From the NCBI RefSeq assembly GCF_004027225.2, contig NC_046360.1:1662001-1726000 (forward strand): DNA of 64,000 nucleotides, read 5' to 3'. A model generated the notes under the pieces. The model did not search any database. It saw nothing but the letters and a program-made list of their open reading frames with translations, and was not told the origin of the DNA. Below are positions 50,125 through 60,951 of the stretch, piece by piece; position 1 is the stretch's first letter; each line of letters opens with the position of its first letter. A program made the translations under genes and the position numbers. This DNA comes from Strigops habroptila. Its lineage: Eukaryota > Chordata > Aves > Psittaciformes > Psittacidae.

Positions 50125-51160
50125 GTTTGCTTGTGTAAGATGCATCCTGACTACCTTGCAGGGAACAAAGTAAGAAGGGAAGAGGCCTAACACTGGCCAG
50201 GGACAGTCTTATGCTGTGTTTGGCAAAGGGGTTGAGCTTAACAGCACTCTAAACTGGATTGGATCCCAAGTTTTCTGAACTTAAGGATGTTGGGATCAGT
50301 TGTGCTGCTGCAGAGCTGGCAGGGAGGGGTGGAGGGAGCTGTTCTGGCTCAGGCTGCAGGTGCTTTTACCTTAAAAACAAAGATAAGGTGCACTTCTTGG
50401 CGCTGCACAGCAGCTTCCAGGACCTGCACTAACTGCCACTGCAGCACAGAGAGGCCTCGTGTGATTCGTGATCCATTTGTCACAGTAATAATGTGATCTA
50501 GTAACTAATTGTGACAAGTTCTCTTGCGCAGATTGAAGAGACTTCAGGTTTTTGGCACCTTTGCTATACCCCTTCTCACCACATCGGCACCACTGACAGA
50601 GGTTGTCTTACAGTTGTGTAGAACAACCTCCTCTGCCCGTGGCTTTGCAGAAGCTCCTTCCAAGCCCTAAACTGAAATGTGTAAGGACACAGATTCCTGC
50701 AGTTCCCAGGGATCCTGCTCAGTGAGGTGGGGATGAGGCAAGGCCTTGGAGCACCTCACACTGAAGTAAGTCAGCATTTCTTGTTCCAGCCACATCATCT
50801 GTAATCAAAACCAAACACTTCCCACTTGTTGTACAAAGGCAACTGAAAGGAAACCAGGTGAAGGGCTGTCATTGAAGCAGCTGCTCAAAGCTTACAATTA
50901 AGGAGAAATTAAATTCTACTTCAGCTTGTGGAGCCCCTCAATGCCTCTCCCCACCTCCTTCCAGTAGCACAAGCACAGTCACCATCAACAGTTCACGTTT
51001 CAGCTTGGCATAAGGTATATAAATAAATTATATTAATTTAATCCAATGTAAGACACTTTAAATAAACAAAATGCTAAAGAGTGACACCTCCTGTCCAGTT
51101 ATTTCCCAGCAGGAATACCAAGTGCCTTGGTGTTCAGTGGCTCTGCAATGTCCACAACCC
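50125..51160 (-). other. FICD 3' UTR
   Basis: Sequence between the FICD stop (51161-51163) and the nearest minus-strand AATAAA. It has no coding potential beyond short open frames and shows an AT-rich stretch near 51010-51070. Confidence 0.6.
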
Positions 51161-53321
51161 TCAAGTCTTGACGGGGATGGTTTGTTTGCAGCCAGCAGCG
51201 CTGCCATCTGCCTCAGGTAAGCCCACGGAGTACTCGGTGGTGGCAATGAGCAGCATGTCCAGGGTTGTCTCTGTACACTTCGCAATGAAGCGTATGAAAG
51301 GCCTCACATCACCCTCGTTGGCCACTTCCAGGACGTGGTAATACTCAGCCCGTTGCTCCTTGCGGATGGTGATGGGGGGGTAACCTGCCTGCATGAGTAT
51401 GAGGTTCATCAGCAGGCGCGAGGTCCTCCCGTTGCCATCTGTGAATGGATGGATATAAACCAACTTGTAGTGGGCTAACGCAGCGAATTCCACAGGGTGC
51501 AAGCTCATGGCATCTTCCGAGTTCAGCCACTGCACGAACTCCTGCATCTGCTTCTCAACGTCCCGGGGATGCGGTGGGATGTGATGTCCTACAAACACGT
51601 GAGTAGTCCTGAAGCGCCCTGCCTCCAGCGGGTCGGCATAGCCCAGCACCCGCCGGTGGATCTCCAGGATGTCACTGGTGGTGACGGAGCCGATGCGGGA
51701 CACCAGCGTGGTGTTGACGTACTTGAGAGCTGCGTGCATCCCGATCACCTCGTTCTGCTCCACTAAGCTCTTCCCAGGAACGGCGTATCTGGTCTCAATG
51801 ATGTGCCGTATTTCGGACAGCGTCAGAGTGTTGCCTTCAATAGCGACCGTGTGGTAGATGTGGTGGTAGTAGGACTCCTCCATCACCCGGCGCAGGGCGG
51901 AATTCCCTTTGGGAATTGCCATCACCTTTTTAACCTTGCTGTCAATAATGCTAAAATACCTCTGGTCAATCTCTTCCACCAAAGGGAGCGTCCGGTCCCG
52001 ATTGATCAAAGCCTTCTCGTTGAAGGGAGAAATGGTGAGTGCTTTGGAGTACAGGTAGTCAGCTTGAAGAATGTCTTTTTCCTCTTCAGAAAAGATCCCA
52101 AATTCATTCAGGGCATCCACATAATCGGGGTCCATCTTGAGGGCGTACACAAAGAGTTTGTGGGCTTTCTCCCGCTTGCCTTGGCGCTTCATTTCGAGGG
52201 CTTGGTTCAGAGCTGCTCTGGCTTCTAACTTCACCTCTGCAATGCAACAAGAGCAGTCAGATAACAGGGTAGGGAGTTCACTGGAAACTTCAGGACCGTC
52301 ACTGTTCAACATGAAATAACCCATTTAAGGAGACCTTGTATTCCAGCCTTTGCTGGGTCACAAGCACAGAGGCTTATGCCGCAGCGTGGCAGCCGAGCTG
52401 TTCCCAGCAGGAAGCGTGGCAGGATCTGTCAGCACCACGGCTCGAGCTGGCCACAGGCGTGTTGCATCCCAGCAAAACTCGCTTTGGCCACCAGGCTGCT
52501 GCATGTGGGAGGACACAGAGTCTCAAATGCGCTCTCTTGGTGATAATTAATGCCTGTTCTCCTGCTAGCAGCCCAGCCCCCAGCTGCCAACAGCACTTCC
52601 GGTTCTCCACTGACTATCAAACATCTTCCCAGCAATAACAGCTATAATGTGAACAGAGATACAGTGCTGGAATTGTAATGATTCCTCTGACTGCTTCCCA
52701 AATTAATATCCCAGCCAATAAAGGCAGCCTGTCACTGCCAGAAAGGCTGTTCTATGACTACCAGCATTTCAGGATTAAGGCTGTATATCCCAGGTAACTG
52801 TATTAAAACAATAACCAGGTTTTCCAGTTGCCTTCATGGAACTTAATAGCACCAAAAGCATGAGGAAAAACTTCTGAGAAGCAAAACAGCACCAAGAGAA
52901 GGCTGGTGCTGTTCGCAGCCATTGTTAATTTGCAGTTGGGCACTGAGAGTTCATTACCATTATGGGATAAGGGGGTGGATCTCCAGCTGTGGGCTGTCAC
53001 TATCCAGCAGCTCTGCTCCCCTGGGATGCCCTTACCTGGGGAGGCTTTGCCTTTCAGCACCAGCAGCTCCAGCCCGTTGGAGGCCACGCTCAGTTCCGTG
53101 GTCTGCCCCGTGTAGCAGGTGACCCCCGAGGAGCCGGCGCTCAGCTTACTCTTCAGGAAGGAGAGCCCCCGGAGCACCGCGTGGCACCGGTCCTCCGCAG
53201 CCGGCACCAGCAGCACCACGAGCAAGCCCAGCAGCAGCCCGAGCACCGCTGCCCACCTGATGCGGGCCCACAGCGTTACCCATGGCAGCTTGGGATCTGT
53301 CGCCATAGACACCAGGTTCAT
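51161..53321 (-). CDS. FICD: FICD (HYPE), ER protein adenylyltransferase
   Basis: Two coding exons in transcription order, 53321-53036 and 52236-51161 (TGA), joined in phase (1 nt + 2 nt) to give 453 residues (human 458). FICD AMPylates and de-AMPylates the chaperone BiP/HSPA5 on the ER lumenal face. Seen: a short cytosolic N-terminus, a type II membrane anchor near residues 23-40 ([17 protein letters not shown]), two TPRs (about 99-165), the inhibitory helix motif TVAIEGN with Glu229 (human E234), and the Fic core [12 protein letters not shown] with catalytic His358 (human H363). The core has Thr where I recall Ile in human; Fic motifs tolerate this position. The start chosen is the first ATG in the exon that begins at 53359. 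A non-coding first exon ending at 53616 is likely (donor gtgag). The gene is tail-to-tail with SART3 and divergent from an unknown plus-strand transcript. Confidence 0.97.
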
Positions 53322-53615
53322 CCTCACCGGAGGGACATTTCCTTCCCCTCTGTTCCTGCCTGGGGACACAAACGGCGTTAGCCACGGCTCCGTGTCATGG
53401 CACCCGGGCGGACCTGACCGCCCATCCTCTGGTGCTGTGCCGCAGGGTTAACCCCCTCTCCCTGCGGGCAAGGCAGTATCCACCACAACACAGCGGCTCT
53501 TCTCCCCCTCCTCCAGCCCTGCGCCCCCCGAGGCTCCGGGCCGCTGCACCCCGTCCCGGAGCGGGGATCCCTGCCCCTGACACCGCTCCCCCCCCGGCCC
53601 CGGTCCTCGCCTCAC

Positions 53616-53860
53616 CTCAGGACGGGTCCCCCATCGCCTCCACCGCCGGCTTAAGTAGCCCCACCCACCCAAACCCCGCCCTCCGCGCCCTACCATTGGC
53701 CGCACCGCCCCTCTGCTCCCCTTCCATTGGCTCTCACAGCTGACATTCTTTTGCGTTACTCCCTTCTTCCTGCACTCCGCTTCCTGTAGCGTTTACCGGG
53801 TAACGCCACGCCCCCCCGGCGTGCGAATGGCTCGTGGAGGGTGATAACTGGTGAGTGGAC
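53616..53860 (-). promoter_or_regulatory. FICD promoter and non-coding exon 1
   Basis: On the minus strand a donor (CTGAG|gtgagg) follows 53616. Upstream lie two CCAAT boxes (plus-strand ATTGG at 53695-53699 and 53726-53730) in a CpG-rich stretch with no TATA box on this strand. An ERSE-like arrangement (CGTGG-N9-ACTGG, 53834-53851) lies about 100 bp further out. Confidence 0.55.
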
Positions 53861-53881
53861 ATGTCAATCATGTGAGAATAG

Positions 53882-53964
53882 CCAATCAGAAGGGGAGATG
53901 GGGAGAGGGCGGGCACACGAGGTATATAAGAGCCGGGCGTCCCCTGCGCTGGTTGCTAGGTGAC
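53882..53964 (+). promoter_or_regulatory. Plus-strand TATA promoter divergent from FICD
   Basis: CCAAT at 53882-53886, TATATAAG at 53923-53930, and a predicted start near 53955. An RFX X-box-like site GTTGCTAGGTGAC (53952-53964) covers the predicted start. No gene is known to me at this position, although CMKLR1, the next gene in mammals, would run in this direction. Confidence 0.5.
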
Positions 53965-53969
53965 GGGTG

Positions 53970-56900
53970 CCGCCGGGCTCCCCTCAAGCCGGGGCAGGGC
54001 CCTGCGGGTCCGCCGCGGTGCCGGCGCCCAGGCCGGGCTCGGAGGCCCCAGGCCGGTTGAACCGCTTGAGGGAGCGGGGCTGGGAGGTGCTGGTTGCCCG
54101 GTTGTTGCAGCCTTCCCAATGGAGAGGCTGGGGATGGCCGGGAGCTCCCACTGGCGAGGCTGGGGGGGGGGCACAGCAAACCCTCCTGGCGCTCGCAGCT
54201 TGTTTGTTCGTGTGGTAAAAACACCTTTTCTGTGCGGGAATAGTGTTGTTGTCACCTGTTCCTGCTCTTCCTGGTTAAAATACTGTTTTTTCTTGGTGTA
54301 AAGGAGCAGAGTGTGTCAGTGAGCGATGCATCCTGGTGCTCTGCAGCCTGGAGCTCCACTGGAGACCAGCAATGGAATGAGGAGAGACAAAAACTGAAGG
54401 AAAAGAGAAGTTTTAGGGAATTGAAGGCAACTCCCTCAGAGTTCAGTGCCTAGCAAGAGGATACAACAGTTTTCTACCAGGTGCTTACACATCACATCAT
54501 CAGTGGCAGCAAAACCAACCTGGTTTGTCAGAAATAAACCCAGGCAGCTTAAACCATATGGGACAATGATGAGAGAAGCTGCCTTTGTGCCCGGTCAATC
54601 AAGGAACACGCTACTAGTAAGAGCACAGCATGGGGCATGCTGTCCTGCAGGATGGATGCTGTCTGTGCACAGCATCCTGATCCAGGTCAGCTTTGTGCTG
54701 CTCCTACACTGCGCTGCTTCCTCCACAAACGACGCTGCGTTACAGGGAGGTTTCCACAGCCAGTCTTGCTTGTTTCCAATGGCAAAGGCAGCTCTCTCGG
54801 TGCTGGGGCGCTCTCAGATGTTCACTGATTTGACTGGGAGTGACACAAGCAGCTTGATGAACTCAGCTCAACCAGCATCCCCAAAAAGAGACTGACAGCA
54901 CCTCAGCTCTGAGACCACTCGGCAGCAAACGGAGCCCAGGGCGATCCCTGCAGCACAGCATTACCATGTCCTCCAGCCATGCGGAGCCTGCCAGAGCCTG
55001 GTAATGCCAAGAGGTAAGTTTGGGGGATAATCAGCATTGAAGGATGAGCAGATCTATCTGCCCTCCAGGAGGAAGTGTCCAGAGATGTGTGTTATCCTCA
55101 GTGCCACTCATCTCCTACCCCAGCCCAATTATAGAGAATTATAGAGCAATGAAGTATTTACCTTTTAAAAATGGTGAGAAGCACATTGAGAGTCTCTTCC
55201 CCAATTAAATCTGATCCAACAGAGGGAATAACAAGGGATAGCCAGGAATATCTGGCATCTCCTCCTGGCTTTGATACCTCGCAGTAGCCTTGGAGTAGTT
55301 GTTCTTTGTGACTGCTCTGCCAGAAGCCGAGGATGCCACACCATCCCTTGGGAATGCTGGCAGTGCTGCTGATACTTGGCACTGCCACAGCCCTTCCTCA
55401 GCACGGATCCGGGCCAGCTCAAGGGTTGCCATTCCCAGTACATCATACATCACAGCTATGATTTTGTCAGGGACAGCAAAGGGAGATCCTGATGGAGATG
55501 GTAGGAAAGAGTAAGGCTGGAAACGCTGGAGCTGTAGCCCCAGACTGGAAATCCCCATCAGCTCTTGGTTGGATACAGACATGGCCTGATCCATGATTGT
55601 ACCAATGGGCTCCTATCTGGACCCTTAACCTCTAAGGGGAATTTGAATGGTGCTGTTAGTTATGGCATGACAGAGGGATGCTGGAAGCATTACAGTTGTG
55701 CCATAGGAGACAATGTGTAAAGGCTCGTCCGTACTACTTCATTTTTGAGGCCGAATGCAGGGAATGGGAAGCGATCAGGTCCCCGCAGCCGGTAGATGGC
55801 ACTGACTCATTTCACTGCTCCATGGAGGCTCCAGCGCGCTGCAGCCTCCCTCCTGAACCGTTTACACCTTCTGCCTTTAGAGGCAGTCGTCACGGAAAAC
55901 ATATTTAGAGGTTGAGTAAGGCTCTGGCTTCCTTTTGGAACTGTTTGTACCGGGATACAAATCGCCTGTCAGTGCGCTGCGGAGGTTCTGGGGATGTGAT
56001 GCTGATGAGGTGAGGCACAGCCCTGGCGTCTCCCCGAAGCCTGTGTGCTGCTGTGTCTGTTGGGCTGATCCTCTGATAACCTCACCTGAGAAGATGTGAT
56101 AAGGCAGAAATACCGTGGTCGTTTCTTTCTGGCTTTGCTGGGCCACGTGTTAAAAGGAAAAGCCAATCTTTGCAAAAGGGAGGACTTGTCTACCTTCCCC
56201 TTCCAGTCACCTCTGTGCTGCAGAGGTGGAGCAGTGTTCCCATCAGCCTTGCTGTGCCGGGGGTCTTTGTTTTGTGTCCCCCCCGATCTGAGTATCACCT
56301 ATTTCCCGTGCTCTTGGGCAGTGCCATCAGGGCTTGCTGGCAACTGGTTGCCCTTGAGTTGTTGGGTTAAACTGAGGCAGCACTGATCTGCTTGAGGACA
56401 TCACCTGGGAAGGGCTCCTTGTCTGAACGAGGGGCTGGTTGTCAGGAGAAGGCACTGGATGCAGAGGCAGAATTGCACGTTGAAGTGTGGGGATTTTAAT
56501 GAATGAACAGATGGGCAAACAAGAGCTCAAACGCCTGCTGGTAAAGCTGCCACCCAGGTCAAAGCAAGGTTGTTGTGAAAAACGGTTTTGACATTCTTGG
56601 CTGTGCTGTTTGCAAGGCAAATGGAAACCATGTCCCGGATCCAAGTGCAAGACCAAAGGGATTTTTAATTAAAAAGAAAACAGAAGGGTAAGCAAAAAGC
56701 AAGAGCTGGATTGCACCGTGGTGATTACTCCTGCTAGCTGCAAAGGCACTGAGTGAGGGGGCGCAAGGCTAAGGGAACGAGTTAAAGCTCTTAGTACAGA
56801 CGTTGAGAAGCACAAACAGAAGACTGACTAGATAGCTGAAAACAAAGCCCCGCGCTGGTGCAGAACAGAGGGCTTTGTTGGCTCTCTTAACAAATAATGA

Positions 56901-59395
56901 GGGATGAGCTTCCCAGACAGATTGGTTTGTGGCACTGGGAATAAATGGACAAAAGGAGGACTTTGAAAGCAATGCTGCAGCTGAGGGGGACAGAGCTGTT
57001 CTACCACCAAACCAGCAAGCTTATTTCAACCAGCAGGTCCTGAGCAAAGCCACTCTGCCATGTCTGGGTATAATGAGGAATGCAATTTAGAGGGAAGAAG
57101 GGAATAAGGAGTTCCATCTGTGTGGAAGAAAAGCTCTTTCATAATTGCACTTGTGATCAGCATGGTTTTCCAATCAGCTGTGTGAAGGACTGGGAGGCAG
57201 TGGGGCACAGAAATACCCATCCAAAGGGAGCAGGGAATGCTGCTGGGCCAGTTGTGTCCCAGGCAGGGAGAGAGATGGAAATACAGCGCTTTGAACACCT
57301 CCTTCTAGTATTAGTGAAGAGTTTCAGCCACGGTGCTGGGAGCTGGGGAGAATGGGGAGCAAACCTGAGAAATCTGGGGGAAAACCAATGCATTTTGTGG
57401 GAAAATTGCTTCTTGTGGCAGTTCCTGTTCTTGCTGGATGTGCTGCTTTGGAGTAAGGAACATTAGCTTTATGAGGGATGTAGAAAGCCATAGTTATATC
57501 CATTCCCAGGGCTGAAGAGCACATTTCTTGGGGACCTCGGTCTGTTTCTGACACCAAACCTCACTCAGGACATCTACTTGCAGTCCGCAAGCTCTGTGCC
57601 TCAGAGGCGACCTGAGAGAGGGGTGAGAAGTGGCTGCAGGCTCCTCTCCAGCCCGTCCTTGAAGCAGAGGTGCAAATGCTAGCTCTTATTACCGAGTCAT
57701 TCTGGACTAACTGCCACATATACTTGACTAATGTGACTCCACGGCAGGCAATCTGGAGATATATTAAACCCGTGAGCTGCCGCAGCGATGATTTGCATGT
57801 CAATAAGAGAAGGGAAATTGCCTGCCACAGTCTCCTCTCTGGATTGTGATCCTGTGGCGTGCCAGGTATCCCCAACCGCAGTCCATTTAATTGATTCCAG
57901 GAGGCACTGAGACCTCCTGGGATAATGAGCGCTTCTGGGGCAAGATGCTCAGTTAATCTCTTGCTATTATCTCCCTGCTCCTCTGGCTGAGAGAAGGCGA
58001 AGAGTCAGCTAAAAATGCAACAAAAAGCGATGCTCGGTAAGAGGGATTTAGTGTCAAAGCCTCTGTAGGCGCATGCTCCCGCTGCCCATCCTCCTGGCAC
58101 ACTGCTCACAGCTTCCCTGCTCTCTGACCGAACACTGGGGAGCACAGAAACCTGCGTAGGACACGGCACAGGGATGAGCAGCTTCCTGATAGCCCCACTG
58201 GGATGCAAACAGCCTCCTGGTCCTTTCCAGGTGCCAGAGGAGCCGTGGGATCAGCGCTGGATGGAGAGCTGCCTGTGCTGCAGCACAGCCCTCTCCTCCC
58301 GCAGGCACGTTACTGGGGGCACGTTTGAGAGATGCAGCATTTATAACTAAAGCTCTGCACGCCTGCTGTCTCCAGGGCTTGTAATGTAGGACGAGGAGGG
58401 CTAAAACAGGCAAGAGGGTAGGTGTTTTGTAGGAGCAGATTACAAAAGGAGCTATTTTACCCTGGAAGAGTCTCGGCTCGCCCCCTGCTAATGTACTGAC
58501 AGCTATCGGGTGCCCCGCAGAGATTCAGGAGGGTGAAGCAACAGCTTGGCACTTCTTGCCAATGCAGTGGTGGGACAGGCTGGGCTGAAGGGGGTGCATC
58601 CCGCAGGAGCACATTCTCCCAGAGTTGGGATATTCAAAAGACTGTACATGTGCTGACTGTTAAAAGTACAAACCAAAGCAGGTGGATGATCCTTTATAAA
58701 TCACAAAGCAGCTCTGTGCTTAGTAACAGTGATGTAGAGATCTGACCTCGGAAACTCTGTGCAGCCTCAGCACCTACACTCAGAAATAAGGCAAGAGTTG
58801 GGAGAAATGGATCTGGAAAGCACCTTGTGCTGTTCTTAGCAGAGCTCCAACACTGCCTTGAGAGTCCTCCTGGAAATAGGGAGAAAGAGCATGTGTAGTT
58901 CACACCTTTCCATGGCTCTCTGCTAATTTTCCTGCATGCTGCTAAATAAAATGTGTCCTCTGAAGTTCCCCAAATTAAAACCCAGGCTCCTCTCTCCCCC
59001 CTGCCAGTAACAGTGCAGAGAACAGCGCCTGTTTACTACCAGCAGCGTAACTCCATCTCTATCAGGTTCCTCCAGTGCTCTGCGAAGCTCGGAGTTGTTA
59101 AACACTTCCCTTTATACGGCTGGATTTAATTACTTTGGAGATGGAATGTTAAATCTCCTTCATTGGGCTTTATGGCTTTCAACAGGAAGGGGCAGGGCTG
59201 GAACAGGAGCTCTGTGTAAATCTCTCTCTGTGCTGTATATAGGGCAGCAGCTTTTACAAGCACTCGGCATCGCATGGAAGCTCCTCACGGTGCCATACGT
59301 GCACGGCTCTTCCCTGCAGACACTGGCCTTGCCCTGAGCCCTGCCTGCTGGCTGCCTGCTCCCAAAAAGGGGGATGCAGGGCCTGGAAAAGCTAA
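53970..59395. other. Region without a recognised gene (left part)
   Basis: Beyond the divergent promoter I see exon-like pieces but no recognisable protein. 54446-54616 ends in a good donor (CTA|gtaaga) and is open in a frame reading ...KPTWFVRNKPRQ...MMREAAFVPGQSR. 54979-55013 begins with ATG and ends in AAGAG|gtaagt. They could be exons of a lncRNA or 5' exons of CMKLR1. Minus-strand frame 55205-55594 (129 codons) is of a length expected by chance. Confidence 0.4.
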
Positions 59396-59600
59396 GGGAC
59401 ACCTTCCACTAGAGCAGGCTGCTCCAAGCCCCTGTGTCCAACCTGGCCTTGAACACTGCCAGGGATGGGGCAGCCACAGCTTCTCTGGGCACCCTGTGCC
59501 AGCGCCTCAGCACCCTCACAGGGAAGAGCTTCTGCCTCAGAGCTCATCTCAGTCTCCCCTCTGGCAGGTTAAAGCCATTCCCCTTGCCTCTGTCCCCAGG
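59396..59600 (-). mobile_element. CR1 LINE fragment, reverse, lacking its 3' end
   Basis: Read on the minus strand it matches the other copies from the 'ggggaatggctttaacctgc' block to 'tctagtggaaggtgtccc' and then stops. The roughly 80 bp that end every other copy, including the 3' tail, are missing. Confidence 0.85.
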
Positions 59601-59992
59601 AATCCAGTGCAATGCATGCACATGTACAGAGCTGCAAGGTGCCCCTTTTCTCAGAGCTCTGTCAATTTTGGAAGCAATTATAAGATTGCCATTTCTCCCA
59701 GACATGGCAAATTGCTTCAGGCAAGAGCTAAGAGCCCTGTGGAGTTCAGGCGGTGGAGCTGCTGCTCGCTGAATGTCTCAGTAAATGGCCAATGCTGGGT
59801 CATTATTCAGTGCAGCTCCTCTGGGGATGGAGCTGTAGCTCGGGCCGTGGTGCTGCTCAGCACAAATGCAGGCCAGGATGATGCTCTCTACTTTGGTGGG
59901 GATCAGCATTCAAGGGCTTTTTACTCTAGAGGGAAACAGGAATGTTTCTCCTTGATCTGCATTCTGGCTGATGATCTGTGTCTTCTGTCCAG

Positions 59993-60951
59993 GATGACCA
60001 AGGAAGAGAAGAGCCTGAGGATGGAAGCGGCCGTTTGCTGCGTGATCACTTGGCCTCTGTGATCCCTGTGATCCCCCTCCTGCTGTGGGATGTCTGCCTC
60101 GCCCCACAGTCCAGCTCCCACATCAGTGACAGTGCAGAATCCAGCAGCTCCCTGGGAACCCCTGGAGGTCAGGAGTAAGTAGTAGCCTCATCTCTTATAC
60201 TGACTTTACATGCAGGCATTTAATTGAGGCTCCTGGTGACACTTGGGGTCTGTGCCTGGGCAGGCTCCCCAACATCCCAGAGCACAACCCTGGCAATAAC
60301 CAGGCTCCTGCAGAACCCAATCTTCACTGTGAATTTGTTCCTGTTTAGTTACTGCATTTAGTCTCTAGTGACTACAGAGCTGACAGCTGGTAAAGATTTG
60401 CATAGGGCATGAAATTGAGTTAATTTTAATGTCTAATCTGTGCAAAGCTGAAATTTGGTTTCTAAAAGCCTTGCTTTTTGCCTTATCACTGCAGCACATC
60501 TGCTTCATGCATTAGCCTTTGGTTTCTAAAAGTTTATTTTCCCTGTATTTCATCAGGATAAACAATTAGAGCAGAGCTTTGCAATCTTTCTAAGTGCTTT
60601 AACACCAGAGCTCAAGATCCTCTGGGGTGTGCAGGATGTGTTCTGCACGGCCGGTGAGGAACATCCCTTCTTTCCAGCGTGTCTTCCTGCGTGATCTGCC
60701 ACAAGGAGCTCCCCCAAACCTTGCTGCCACAGCATGCTGGGCAGTGTGCTCTGGGATTACACAACACCAGCTCTAAATGGGCTCTTTCCAGCCAGCACCT
60801 CTTTGATCTGCTTCCCTCCAGTGTGCAGAAGTCACTTCTAAGCCTTTGCTTGTCCTCAAAGCATGAAGCTGCTTTCAGAAGTGGGCTGTGCTATTCATTT
60901 CAGTTTCTCTTCGGTCTTTTCTTGTTCACCTCTTGTGTGAAGAAGAGTTGA
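59993..60951 (+). CDS. Candidate exon pair with UBZ4-like zinc finger (unrecognised)
   Basis: I do not recognise this gene. Possible exon 59993-60174 has an acceptor (tctgtccag) and a strong donor (CAGGA|gtaagt). Possible exon 60678-60951 follows an acceptor (ttctttccag) and runs to TGA. Their phases agree (2 nt + 1 nt). The joined frame reads an acidic Glu/Asp stretch, a Ser-rich segment (SSHISDSAESSSS), then CVICHKELPQTLLPQHAGQC. That is C-x2-C-x11-H-x3-C, the spacing of UBZ4 ubiquitin-binding zinc fingers (RAD18 family). The remaining 67 codons look non-descript, so the second exon may really end earlier. No upstream start exon was found. It could be chance, a decayed gene, or part of an unannotated gene between FICD and CMKLR1. 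Confidence 0.22.

Noticed and set aside
52237-52324. Extension of the second FICD exon to an ATG at 52324
   Set aside because: The acceptor AG at 52237-52238 and the phase match to exon 53036-53321 show that it is intron.
53322-53369. N-terminal extension of FICD from a GTG
   Set aside because: GTG starts are not expected here, and the extension crosses the acceptor at 53360-53361.
59274-60062. 262-codon plus-strand frame
   Set aside because: It runs antisense through a CR1 fragment and on across the acceptor before 59993 in a different frame from the UBZ4-like exon.
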